Shown: piece after piece, positions 32,836 through 39,652 of the stretch
Position numbering within the stretch: the first letter of the stretch is position 1
How the letters are laid out: every line of letters begins with the position of its first letter
Origin: a virus
Length of the DNA: 40,190 bases
Strand: one strand, 5' to 3'
Virus record (IMG/VR): IMGVR_UViG_3300036790_000808
Location: 1 to 40,190 of that record
Position numbers and translations under genes: made by a program
The notes under the pieces: generated by a model
The model's input: the letters and a program-made list of their open reading frames with translations, nothing else
Databases searched by the model: none
What the model was told of the DNA's origin: nothing

Positions 32836-33941
32836 GCCGCGCGTTCCTTTCCCTGCAGGATGTCGTTGAAGTCCTTGAAGCGCGGATCCGCGCGCACGAT
32901 GGCGGGCTCGAAGCCGCGCTCGCACAATCTGTCCATCGCCTGGTCGAATTGGCGCAGCGTGGTGGGATCGGTGTCGTTCTGTTTGAGGATGTAGACGCCG
33001 CCCAGCTGCGCCGGCAGCACCAGGCCGCCGATATTGGAGAGGCTGACGCCGGCCAGGCTGCGGATCTCCGGCTTGGCGATCGCGCCCGTCAGCGCATCCT
33101 CGATGCCTTCGGAGACCTGTATCCATTCGCCTTCGGGCGCGGCCTTCAGCGTCTTGCCGCTGGCGCCGCGCGTCAGCCGGATGGAGCCGCCGGCGAAAGG
33201 CCCCTTCACCTGTTTGCCGGTCTTGCAATCGGGCCAGCAATGCTTGGCCCAGACGCCGCGGGTGCAAGCGAGATAGGTGCGATGCGCAGCCGCGAAGCCC
33301 TGCGGCTCGCCTTCGCGGCTGATGCAGGCCACCATGCCCGGAAACGGCCCCATGCGGTTCGCGGCCCAGATCTCGGGATGGAAACGTAGCGCGTGCGGAA
33401 TGCCCTCCGGCAGCTTTGTCACGTCGATGTCGCGCGATTTGAGATAGAGCGAGGCGGGATCGGTGCCGTCGAGCGGCTTCGCGTCCAGCCACAGCTTGAA
33501 CGCGCCGGCGCGCGCCCGGCTGCGCAGCTCGGCCGCTTCCGCCTGGTCGCGCTTGACGCGCGCGGCGATCGCCGCGGCCTCGGCCGGGTCGGGCGCGTGC
33601 CCGGTGAGCCCCAGAAAATCCAGCGCCCAGGACACGGCGCCGGCGCGCACCACGCGCCCGGCCGCATCGCGCTGGGCCTTGTATTCGCCGCGCGTGGCGA
33701 ACTTCGCGATCAGCGACAGCAAGCCCTTGCCGGCGCAATCCTCGAAGCTGAAATCCTTCCAGATGAAACTGCGCGTGTTGTACGAGAACGACGTCCAGTT
33801 CGGGTCGCTGCGCAGCGGGTTCTGCATCCAGATGTCATGGCCGCGGATCTGCACCGCGCCGAACAAATGGATGCAGAGCTCCCGCGCGCGCCCCGCCAGC
33901 CGCGCATTGATCTCGTCGAGGGAATAGCGCGCTTGCATCAT
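32832..33941 (-). CDS. Toprim-type DNA primase (DUF7146 family)
   Basis: The 369-aa product has an N-terminal region resembling the CHC2 zinc-binding part of primases (SFSYNTRSFIWKDFSFEDCAGKGLLSLIA) but lacking the full set of cysteines, then a linker and a C-terminal Toprim domain (QVSEGIEDALTGAIAKP, SLSNIGGLVLPAQLGGVYIL). The usual acidic pair after the last strand is replaced by KQNDTD. Such primases start phage DNA replication together with a helicase, here the ATPase downstream. It overlaps both neighbours by 4 bp. Confidence 0.8.
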   Translation of the reverse strand: MMQARYSLDEINARLAGRARELCIHLFGAVQIRGHDIWMQNPLRSDPNWTSFSYNTRSFIWKDFSFEDCAGKGLLSLIAKFATRGEYKAQRDAAGRVVRAGAVSWALDFLGLTGHAPDPAEAAAIAARVKRDQAEAAELRSRARAGAFKLWLDAKPLDGTDPASLYLKSRDIDVTKLPEGIPHALRFHPEIWAANRMGPFPGMVACISREGEPQGFAAAHRTYLACTRGVWAKHCWPDCKTGKQVKGPFAGGSIRLTRGASGKTLKAAPEGEWIQVSEGIEDALTGAIAKPEIRSLAGVSLSNIGGLVLPAQLGGVYILKQNDTDPTTLRQFDQAMDRLCERGFEPAIVRADPRFKDFNDILQGKERAA

Positions 33942-34258
33942 CCCAGCGTGATCCTCACGCCCTTGCGGACTGTGAGCCGTTGTTCGTAGCGTTGGCGTTC
34001 GTCTTCATACGCCTCCGCCATGCGCTCGAAATATTCGAGGCGCGTCACGATCCCTTTGTCGACAAGCAGCCTGCCGAGCGCGCCGGTCTCCACCAAAGCG
34101 GAATTGATCCCGACACGCAGATGCTTCGCGAGCAGGTTCTTTTCACCATCCGCGAGATCGACGGCGACACCGGACTGGATGCCATGCTGGGCCGCAGCGA
34201 TACGCTGCATGGCCGCGCTCTCCGCCGCATTAAGCGGCTCTTCTTTTTGCGTGCTCAT
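33938..34258 (-). CDS. Conserved small phage protein
   Basis: The 106-aa product from MSTQKEEPLNAAESAAMQ includes KHLRVGINSALVETGALG and RLLVDKGIVTRLEYFERMAE, a pattern I associate with small conserved proteins of unknown role in early phage operons. It is helical. The chosen ATG overlaps the previous stop; an upstream extension is likely shadow. Confidence 0.65.
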   Translation of the reverse strand: MSTQKEEPLNAAESAAMQRIAAAQHGIQSGVAVDLADGEKNLLAKHLRVGINSALVETGALGRLLVDKGIVTRLEYFERMAEAYEDERQRYEQRLTVRKGVRITLG

Positions 34259-34611
34259 GGGGCTTTCTTCTGCCCCCAGCCGCACAACGCCTGGCCGACC
34301 TGGTCGTGGTGCGCGATCTGCTTGATCGTGTCCATCGTGTCGCCAAGGAGAAGCCGAAGATCCTCCGGCGATACGGTGGACACAGCGGCCGCCGCGCGCA
34401 CATCCGCCACGGTCACATGCGGTTTGCCGCCGTGATAAGTGAGCGGCGATGCCACGTCGCAGAACGCGGCATGGCCCAGATCGGCGCTGTCCGCTTCAGC
34501 TTGTGTGATCGTCGGAATTGAAGGGGCTGGCGGTGTCCCGCAGGCTGTCAGGATCGACGCGAGCAGCAGCGTCGGCAGCGTCGCCCGCGTTCTTTGCAAC
34601 CTTGATCTCAT
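34255..34611 (-). CDS. Lipoprotein, candidate outer-membrane spanin (Rz1-like)
   Basis: The 118-aa product has a lipoprotein signal: RATLPTLLLASILTAC followed by GTPPAPSIP, with the lipobox L-T-A-C. A Pro-rich stretch follows, as in Rz1-type spanins, then a longer soluble part. Its gene starts inside the 3' part of the membrane gene at 34496-34765 and overlaps it by 116 bp in another frame, a classic spanin arrangement. Spanins fuse inner and outer membranes in lysis. The protein is longer than typical Rz1, so the assignment is provisional. Confidence 0.65.
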   Translation of the reverse strand: MRSRLQRTRATLPTLLLASILTACGTPPAPSIPTITQAEADSADLGHAAFCDVASPLTYHGGKPHVTVADVRAAAAVSTVSPEDLRLLLGDTMDTIKQIAHHDQVGQALCGWGQKKAP

Positions 34612-34765
34612 TGAGTGCGCCTTTCATATGCGTGTTTAGCACCGCCATGGTGGCGGCCTGTTCTTCGGATTTTCCGCGTTCGAGATCGATCAGGTAATTC
34701 GCGCCCTTGATCAGGAAGCCGATCACCGATCCCCACGGGATATTGGCAAGCAAACTGGCGAACAT
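34496..34765 (-). CDS. Membrane protein, candidate inner-membrane spanin (Rz-like)
   Basis: The 89-aa product has an N-terminal hydrophobic segment (SLLANIPWGSVIGFLIKGANYLI, about 4-26), then a charged helical region (DLERGKSEEQAATMAVLNTH, LNEIKVAKNAG) and an acidic tail. It is the right form for an i-spanin. The lipoprotein gene is nested out of frame in its 3' half. A GGGAGGAC site precedes the ATG, after a strong hairpin. Confidence 0.6.
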   Translation of the reverse strand: MFASLLANIPWGSVIGFLIKGANYLIDLERGKSEEQAATMAVLNTHMKGALNEIKVAKNAGDAADAAARVDPDSLRDTASPFNSDDHTS

Positions 34766-34779
34766 GATGTCCTCCCGCT

Positions 34780-34816
34780 GGGCGCGCGCGGCGACATGCC
34801 AGCGCCGCGCGCGCCC
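34780..34816 (-). other. Strong hairpin upstream of the spanin-like pair
   Basis: A perfect 14-bp GC stem (GGGCGCGCGCGGCG with CGCCGCGCGCGCCC) closes a 9-nt loop. It lies between the holin-like gene and the Rz-like gene. No T-run follows. It may lower expression of the genes after it or stabilise the upstream mRNA. Confidence 0.55.
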
Positions 34817-34822
34817 GTGGCT

Positions 34823-35548
34823 TCAGTTCGCGATCGCCGCCTGCGCGCCGCGATACGCGGTCTGCACCAGCGCCTGGACGTCCTGCTCGGCCACCGGCCC
34901 GAGCTTCACCTCGAGCTGCTGCGTCACGTTGGTGACGGCGTTGCCGAACTTCTCCTCGCCGGTGATCGTCTTGCCGGCCTCGGTGATGACGGCCTGCAGC
35001 GCGATCGGCGCGCCCACCTGGAACACTTGCTTGATATCGGCGACGGCGTCTTGCTCGAGATTGACGGCGACAGTCTTCAGCTCGTCATAGACCTTTTCAG
35101 CTTCCGCCTTGATGTCGTCCCAAAGCTGGATGAAGGGATTGGTTGATGCTGTCGCGAGGGCCGCGACGGCTGTGGCTGATGCGTTGCTCATGGTGATGCC
35201 TTCCAATTTTGCCCTGACGCGCGGGCCGCGCATTCCGTCGTGGAATTGGGTTGGATCGCCGCCGGGGCAGCTCGCGAGGCTGCGCCGAAGCGCATCGCGG
35301 CCACGGCTCACCGCCGCGACGATTGCTTTGTTGATCGGCCCCATCGTCGCGAGGGCTTCGAGTTCGGCGAAGGGCATGCCGTCACGAACAAGCGCGCCCA
35401 GCACGGCCGCCTTTTCATAGACGGCCACTGCATCGGGCCCCTTGTTTTCCAGCAGTGACGCAATGTTCCGCACGGCGCCATCGCGGATATCCGCGATCAC
35501 GACATAGGTGTGATCGTCGAACCGGAAGCCGCAGACGATCCCGGGCAT
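34823..35548 (-). CDS. Two-part protein with LLH-holin-like C-terminus and internal start
   Basis: The frame is open for 241 aa from MPGIVCGFRFDDHTYV with an AGGGA site. The N-terminal part (1-119) is a small alpha/beta domain (VVIADIRDGAVRNIASLLENKG). The C-terminal 122 residues begin at MSNASATAVAALATAS (ATG at 35191), with its own good site (GGAAGG, 7 nt away), and carry EEKFGNAVTNVTQQLEVKLG and EQDVQALVQTAY, which resemble the C-terminal part of LLH-family phage holins, though no clear membrane helix is seen. It may be made as both long and short products, or be two genes of which the first lost its stop. Confidence 0.6.
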   Translation of the reverse strand: MPGIVCGFRFDDHTYVVIADIRDGAVRNIASLLENKGPDAVAVYEKAAVLGALVRDGMPFAELEALATMGPINKAIVAAVSRGRDALRRSLASCPGGDPTQFHDGMRGPRVRAKLEGITMSNASATAVAALATASTNPFIQLWDDIKAEAEKVYDELKTVAVNLEQDAVADIKQVFQVGAPIALQAVITEAGKTITGEEKFGNAVTNVTQQLEVKLGPVAEQDVQALVQTAYRGAQAAIAN

Positions 35549-35550
35549 CT

Positions 35551-35847
35551 TCAGTCCCTGTCCGCGTAAAAGGGTTTCGGGACGGCGTGATTGAGCTCTA
35601 TCGCCAGAACGTCGCTCACCGTGATCAGCAGCGAACGCCACAGCGCTTCGCAGCCTTCGTGGCTGTGGGGGAGTTGCCGCACCAGGCTGCGCGCGCTTGT
35701 GGCGAGCACCGCGGCAGCAGCGCCCCCCTCGGAGGTGAGCACGCGCGGCTGCTGATCGATCGCGAAGGCGAATTGATGCCAGTTCGCACGCGGGGCTTTC
35801 GCGGCGTTGCGCAGCACGTCGATCAATTCAGGCAAGGGCCCGCTCAT
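35551..35847 (-). CDS. Hypothetical early protein
   Basis: The 98-aa product from MSGPLPELIDVLRNAAKAP includes WHQFAFAIDQQPRVLTSEGG, an Ala-rich middle and a helical end (LLITVSDVLAIELNHAVPK). It is coupled to the Cro-like gene by ATGA. No domain is recognised. Confidence 0.6.
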   Translation of the reverse strand: MSGPLPELIDVLRNAAKAPRANWHQFAFAIDQQPRVLTSEGGAAAAVLATSARSLVRQLPHSHEGCEALWRSLLITVSDVLAIELNHAVPKPFYADRD

Positions 35848-36098
35848 GCTGCCCGCCGGCGCGACGCGAGCGCCACCGCATAGTCGTGCCACTGCTGCGG
35901 CGTGACAGGATCCCCGTCGAAGCCTCTGGTGTAAGCGAGGATCGCTTCCTGGTCGGTCGCGCTGGGCGAGCGCACGCCCGTGGCCCAGCGGCTGATGCTG
36001 ACTTCCGATTTTCCGAGGGCCGCGGCGATAACCCGGTGGCGGACGTTGTGGCCCCGCAGCCACAGGGCCAGAGGGTTACTTACCGTTTTGGTTGCCAT
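35844..36098 (-). CDS. Cro-like helix-turn-helix regulator
   Basis: The 84-aa product from MATKTVSNPLALWLRGHN has VRHRVIAAALGKSEVSISRWATG, a helix-turn-helix of Cro/CII type. It is the first gene of the leftward early operon and is divergent to the CI-like repressor across a 124-bp control region, the layout of a lambda-like switch. A TTG start 7 codons earlier (36119) is possible. It probably represses the CI-like gene or activates other promoters. Confidence 0.75.
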   Translation of the reverse strand: MATKTVSNPLALWLRGHNVRHRVIAAALGKSEVSISRWATGVRSPSATDQEAILAYTRGFDGDPVTPQQWHDYAVALASRRRAA

Positions 36099-36136
36099 AT
36101 TTTGGGTATCCCGAACCAAAATTCGCTACATCCGGG

Positions 36137-36165
36137 ATTAGCCACAATGGAAAGTATTTCGTCAA
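36137..36165 (-). promoter_or_regulatory. Leftward early promoter
   Basis: On the minus strand TTGACG (36160-36165) and GCTAAT (36137-36142) have a 17-bp spacer. ACTTTCCATT, a motif repeated at the other two promoters here, lies inside the spacer. It would drive the Cro-like gene and the leftward operon. Confidence 0.65.
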
Positions 36166-36213
36166 GCGAATAACCGAAACGGATATTTCGGTAACTTTCC
36201 ATTTTGGTTATAG
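36146..36213. promoter_or_regulatory. Divergent switch: operators and repressor promoter
   Basis: Inverted 10-bp arms AATGGAAAGT (36146-36155) and ACTTTCCATT (36194-36203) bracket a second dyad, ACCGAAA (36173-36179) with TTTCGGT (36186-36192). The repressor gene's -10 is probably TTATAG (36208-36213), only about 10 bp before its ATG at 36223, so its mRNA would be leaderless, like lambda cI from its maintenance promoter. Confidence 0.55.
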
Positions 36214-36222
36214 AGTTTCGGT

Positions 36223-36711
36223 ATGATCGGCGAACGCATCGCGGAATTGCGCAATGGCAGGGGGCTTACCCAGCCCCAGCTGGCCCAGCGCCTGCACACG
36301 TCGCCCGTGCAGATTTCCCGCCTCGAGAACAATCAGCGCAAGGCCACCTATGACTGGCTTAAACGCATCGCCGATGCGCTCGACGTGAAGGTTTCCGATT
36401 TGCTGCCGGATGAAGACGTGGCCGATCGCCTGAGCGAGACCGAGCGCAGCCTGCTGGCGGAGTTGCGCGCCGATGGCGCACTGCCGCCGACCGAGATGCT
36501 GGCCATGGTTCGCGCCCTGAACAATTTCGTCCAGCAGCAGGCCAGCCGCCGCGTCACGCGCGGCGCCTTGCCGGGCGACCCGACTCAGGTGGCGCTGCTC
36601 GCCGATGCCTGGGCGGAGCTTTCCGCCGATCAGCGCAATAGCGCCCTCGACATGATCCGCGCCGCGGCGCGGATCGCGCCCGGCTACGCACAGGCCGCCA
36701 GAGCCGCCTAG
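36223..36711 (+). CDS. CI-like phage repressor
   Basis: The 162-aa product starts with a full XRE helix-turn-helix (IGERIAELRNGRGLTQPQLAQRLHTSPVQISRLENNQRKA) and continues with a helical C-terminal part (DMIRAAARIAPGYAQAARAA). It lacks a LexA-type peptidase domain, so release from repression would not be by RecA-stimulated self-cleavage. It faces the Cro-like gene and is the likely lysogeny repressor. No Shine-Dalgarno is visible, in line with a leaderless mRNA. Confidence 0.8.
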   Translation: MIGERIAELRNGRGLTQPQLAQRLHTSPVQISRLENNQRKATYDWLKRIADALDVKVSDLLPDEDVADRLSETERSLLAELRADGALPPTEMLAMVRALNNFVQQQASRRVTRGALPGDPTQVALLADAWAELSADQRNSALDMIRAAARIAPGYAQAARAA

Positions 36712-36983
36712 ACGGCCTCTCCGCGCAGCCGCCGCTTCTGTCGCCACCCGACAAGGATCGCCGCCGGCAACGCTGCCAGCAGGTTGACGGCCAGGAATTC
36801 GCCATGGGCGAGCAGCAGCCGCGGATGGCTCAGGGCCTGAAGCGCAAACATCCAGCTGTAGAGGCCCGCGCTTTCCGAAGGCATCCACCAAAAGGCCGCG
36901 GCCAGCGCGCCGCAGATCTGCGCCAGCACAAGGCCACGAATGGTCCAGGTCAGGGTCACGTCGAGGGACGGCTGGTCGCGCAT
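36708..36983 (-). CDS. Small membrane protein convergent with the repressor
   Basis: The 91-aa product has hydrophobic segments at about 17-33 (LVLAQICGALAAAFWWM) and 65-79 (LAVNLLAALPAAILV) with a positively charged end (WRQKRRLRGEAV). Its 3' end overlaps the repressor stop by 4 bp in convergent direction. Membrane proteins beside a repressor often act in lysogeny, e.g. superinfection exclusion, but no family is recognised and no Shine-Dalgarno is clear. Confidence 0.45.
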   Translation of the reverse strand: MRDQPSLDVTLTWTIRGLVLAQICGALAAAFWWMPSESAGLYSWMFALQALSHPRLLLAHGEFLAVNLLAALPAAILVGWRQKRRLRGEAV

Positions 36984-37045
36984 TGCGGCAATATGCCACC
37001 AATGCGGGCTTTAGGGCAGATAGGGGGCAGACTTTCCACTATGGC

Positions 37046-37082
37046 TTGACAATTCCGCGTGATATTTCCATTTTGGTTATAT
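37046..37082 (+). promoter_or_regulatory. Promoter/operator of the right-hand operon
   Basis: TTTCCATTTTGGTTATA (37065-37081) is an exact 17-nt copy of 36196-36212 at the repressor promoter. A TTGACA lies at 37046-37051. The -10 may be TTATAT (37077-37082). The shared element suggests that the same repressor acts at both places. Confidence 0.5.
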
Positions 37083-37098
37083 CCGGACTGCGTCGCCG

Positions 37099-37151
37099 CA
37101 ATTCGTTCCGGATTGGTTGTTTCACAGGAAACAACCAAAGCGGAACAATTG
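37099..37151. promoter_or_regulatory. Long inverted repeat before the right-hand operon
   Basis: Arms TTGGTTGTTTC (37113-37123) and GAAACAACCAA (37128-37138) pair perfectly around ACAG. Beyond a 2-base mismatch, GTTCCG (37105-37110) pairs with CGGAAC (37141-37146), and CAATT (37099-37103) with AATTG (37147-37151) past one bulged base. The whole is a 53-bp imperfect palindrome with 22 pairs. It may be an operator for the HTH protein of this operon or an RNA hairpin in the leader. Confidence 0.6.
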
Positions 37152-37162
37152 AAGGCAGGATC

Positions 37163-37429
37163 ATGATCCATCTCCAGAACCCCACGCCGGACCAGGAGCG
37201 TTCTATCCGCTTCGTCCGCCAGCACACCACCAACCTGGTCATCTGCCTGCAGAGCGGCGGTCTGTTGTCCGAACAGGTCGCCTGCGACGTCTCGGTTCTG
37301 GGCTTCTTCGAAGCGCTGGCCGAACGCATCGTGGCGGAAGCCGATCCCGCCCGCACGACAGCCGCGATCCACCTGATGCTGATCGACAGCGTTCAGGCCG
37401 CCGCCCTCAAGACGAAGGCTACGCGCTGA
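37163..37429 (+). CDS. Hypothetical protein, first gene of right-hand operon
   Basis: The 88-aa product (MIHLQNPTPDQERSIRFVRQ...) is a small alpha/beta protein with HTTNLVICLQSGGLLSEQVA and a helical C-terminus. No family is recognised. It is followed after one base by the HTH gene. The start ATG sits after the sequence GAAGGCAGG. Confidence 0.6.
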   Translation: MIHLQNPTPDQERSIRFVRQHTTNLVICLQSGGLLSEQVACDVSVLGFFEALAERIVAEADPARTTAAIHLMLIDSVQAAALKTKATR

Positions 37430-37430
37430 G

Positions 37431-37838
37431 ATGCCGAAGAAACCCACCACCCAATTCGACGTTCTGGTCGGCCGGCGCGTGTCGATGCTGCGCAAGAGCG
37501 CCGGCATCAGCCAGATGGTGCTAGGCGCCCGGCTAGGCGTGACCTATCAGCAGATCCAGAAATACGAGGCCGGCGCCAATCGCATCTCGCTGGACTTCCT
37601 GTTTCGCCTGTCGCGCATGTTCGCGGTGCCGCTCGACCACTTCATCGAAGAGGCCGACGTCATCGGCGATGAGCCGAACGCCGATGCAGGCCGCATCGCA
37701 TCTTTCGTCAAGACCAGCGAAGGCCAGCAATTGCTGCGCGACTATCTCGCCATCTCCAGCCCAATCGCGCGCAAGCGCGTCGCTGCCTTGATGGAGAGCA
37801 TGGCCGGTGCGCCCAGCGAAAGGATCGCGGCGGAATGA
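37431..37838 (+). CDS. XRE-family helix-turn-helix regulator
   Basis: The 135-aa product has RRVSMLRKSAGISQMVLGARLGVTYQQIQKYEAGANRIS, a canonical XRE domain of the type common in alphaproteobacterial phages and chromosomes, and a helical tail. It probably regulates this operon, which carries the excisionase-like and integrase genes. It overlaps the next gene by 4 bp. Confidence 0.8.
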   Translation: MPKKPTTQFDVLVGRRVSMLRKSAGISQMVLGARLGVTYQQIQKYEAGANRISLDFLFRLSRMFAVPLDHFIEEADVIGDEPNADAGRIASFVKTSEGQQLLRDYLAISSPIARKRVAALMESMAGAPSERIAAE

Positions 37839-38104
37839 GCCTTAAGCGCGACATGAGCGATAGAGAGTTCAAAGCAGCTCTCGCCCGAAACGGGTTTGCG
37901 CCAGCGGGCGATGGCATCGGCAGCATCTGGTTTGTCGACAAGACGGGCATCAGCAAGGTCTGGATCGGCGCGTCCTTCAGGAAGACGCCGTTCCGCATCC
38001 TGAGGCGTGAGACGCTTCGCCGCTTGATCCAGCACCGCGCCGACGAAGCGAAACGTGCAGATGCCGCCAAACGAAAAGCTGCACAACAACGGCGCGATGC
38101 ATGA
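37835..38104 (+). CDS. Small basic hypothetical protein
   Basis: The 89-aa product begins MSLKRDMSDREFKAALARNG, has a short strand motif (GSIWFVDKTGISKVWIGASF) and a long Lys/Arg/Ala-rich tail (KRADAAKRKAAQQRRD). It is coupled by ATGA to both neighbours. A nucleic-acid-binding role is possible. Function unknown. Confidence 0.6.
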   Translation: MSLKRDMSDREFKAALARNGFAPAGDGIGSIWFVDKTGISKVWIGASFRKTPFRILRRETLRRLIQHRADEAKRADAAKRKAAQQRRDA

Positions 38105-38382
38105 CCGCCATCGACCCCGCCGGCCGCTATACCCGCGAGCAGGTCGCGGAGCTCGTGCTGGGGCAGAGCGCGCGCTGGTTCAGCGAACACCGCGCGACGC
38201 TGCACCGGCTGGAAGGTTTTCCACAGCCGATATCGCACATCGGCCGCCCGCGCTGGCGCGGCAGCGATCTGCTGGCCTGGCTGGAACGCCCGCGCAATGC
38301 CGAGACGCCGCAGGCGCCCAACGTCACCCACCTGGCCGAGATCCTGCGCAAGCGGGCCAAGGCCGTGGCATCGGCCGGTTGA
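38101..38382 (+). CDS. Excisionase-like DNA-binding protein
   Basis: The 93-aa product has YTREQVAELVLGQSARWFSEHR and GRPRWRGSDLLAWLE, the winged-helix pattern of excisionase/MerR-like small proteins. It directly precedes the integrase, as excisionases do. It would bend DNA at the attachment site and favour excision. Part of the gene shares sequence with an upstream open extension of the integrase frame, which is shadow. Confidence 0.7.
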   Translation: MTAIDPAGRYTREQVAELVLGQSARWFSEHRATLHRLEGFPQPISHIGRPRWRGSDLLAWLERPRNAETPQAPNVTHLAEILRKRAKAVASAG

Positions 38383-38416
38383 TCATGTGCCCCTTCCGGA
38401 GTCACTGTCCGTGCCC

Positions 38417-39652
38417 ATGAAGATCCCCGCCTATTTCCGCTGGAGGAACGGCCGCCCCCGCTGGGAGCCCGGCCCGGGCCTGCGCGAAGCCGGCCACCAC
38501 GGCCGCGACCTCAAGGACGAAAAAGGCGCGTGGCTGGCCCGTGGCGCGGCCATGGACGCGGCGGCGGCGATCAACGCGGCGATCAAGGCGCGCGGCGAAG
38601 CGGCCGTCAGCGGACTTCCTGCGCGCTCTGGACGCACGCTCGCCGATCTCTTCGATCTGCGCTTGCGCCAGGGCAAATTCCGCATCGATCCGGAATACAA
38701 GGGCAAGCGCCTCGCGCCGAAGACACGCTCTGGCTACGCCTCCCATTTCCGCCTGCTGGAGCAGTGGGGCGGCGACGTGCCGGTGGCGGCGCTCACCCGC
38801 GCCGACATCCGCGAGTTCTACGACGAGCTCGCTTCCGGCCGCGGCCTGGCGCAGGCGCATGCCGTGCTGCGCTCGCTCAAGCTGGCGTTGAATTACGCCG
38901 TCAAGGACCTGGAATGGATCTCGGTCAACCGCGCCAGCGGCCTCGACATGAAGACGCCGGAAGGCCGCCTGGTGCTGTGGACGCGCGAGGAAGTCGACAC
39001 CGCGATCGCCGCGGCAGACTGGTGCGGCCTCGAGGGCGTGGGTGATGCGATCCTCTTCGCCGTCACCATGGGCCAGCGCCGTTCCAACATCCTGGCGCTG
39101 CCGGAGCTCGAGCCGCGCGACGATGTCTTTCAGCTGAAGACGCACAAGACGAACCGCGAGTGCTTCATCCCCAACACGGACTTTCTCCGTACACGGATCG
39201 AAGCCATGCGCGAACGCAAGCGCAGGCTCTGGCCGAACGTTTGCTTCTCGCACGCCGTCATCGACGCCCACGGCATCCCATACTCGATGGACGGGACGAA
39301 ATTCTGGAAGGAATACCGGCTGGTGCGCGCGATCGCGAGCGGCCAGAAATTCGCGATCGAGGATCTGACCCGCGCGCTCGGCGGCCATCCGCCGATGCTG
39401 CGCAATCTCCCCTTCACGCCGCTGCATGCCATCGCCGGCAAGTGCTTCGCGGATCTCCGCGACACGGCCATCACCTGGCTGCTCGATGCGCTCAAGGGCG
39501 ACATCGCCCGCGTCGCCAACATCACCGGCCACTCGCTGGCCACCATCAAGCAGATCGCCGACAAGCACTACTTCGTCCGCAACGCCGACCTGGCCCGCTC
39601 GAGCGCGGCGATGCTAGACCAGTTCCACGCCCGCGGCAGGAAGGGATCGTGA
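38417..39652 (+). CDS. Tyrosine-type integrase
   Basis: The 411-aa product has an N-terminal arm-binding part (YFRWRNGRPRWEPGPG), a core-binding segment (TRSGYASHFRLLEQWGGDVPVAAL) and a C-terminal catalytic domain. Visible catalytic residues are Arg in GQRRSNIL, Lys in LKTHKT, Arg in DLRDTAITWL, His in ITGHSLAT and the Tyr in KHYF. The usual His three residues before the second Arg is Ala here (FADLRDT), a variant known in this subgroup. It likely recombines at the tRNA-Lys gene. The ATG at 38417 was chosen; a GTG lies two codons earlier. Confidence 0.92.
   Translation: MKIPAYFRWRNGRPRWEPGPGLREAGHHGRDLKDEKGAWLARGAAMDAAAAINAAIKARGEAAVSGLPARSGRTLADLFDLRLRQGKFRIDPEYKGKRLAPKTRSGYASHFRLLEQWGGDVPVAALTRADIREFYDELASGRGLAQAHAVLRSLKLALNYAVKDLEWISVNRASGLDMKTPEGRLVLWTREEVDTAIAAADWCGLEGVGDAILFAVTMGQRRSNILALPELEPRDDVFQLKTHKTNRECFIPNTDFLRTRIEAMRERKRRLWPNVCFSHAVIDAHGIPYSMDGTKFWKEYRLVRAIASGQKFAIEDLTRALGGHPPMLRNLPFTPLHAIAGKCFADLRDTAITWLLDALKGDIARVANITGHSLATIKQIADKHYFVRNADLARSSAAMLDQFHARGRKGS

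Noticed and set aside
32554-33738. A 394-aa minus-strand open frame
   Set aside because: Most of it is a shadow of the Toprim primase; only the 93-aa end from 32835 is supported by a coupled start.
36223-36711. LexA-like self-cleaving repressor
   Set aside because: The C-terminal part is short and helical, with no Ser-Lys peptidase pattern.
38297-38416. Upstream extension of the integrase frame
   Set aside because: It runs in another frame through the excisionase-like gene and is Arg/Pro-rich; the ATG at 38417 gives a normal integrase start.
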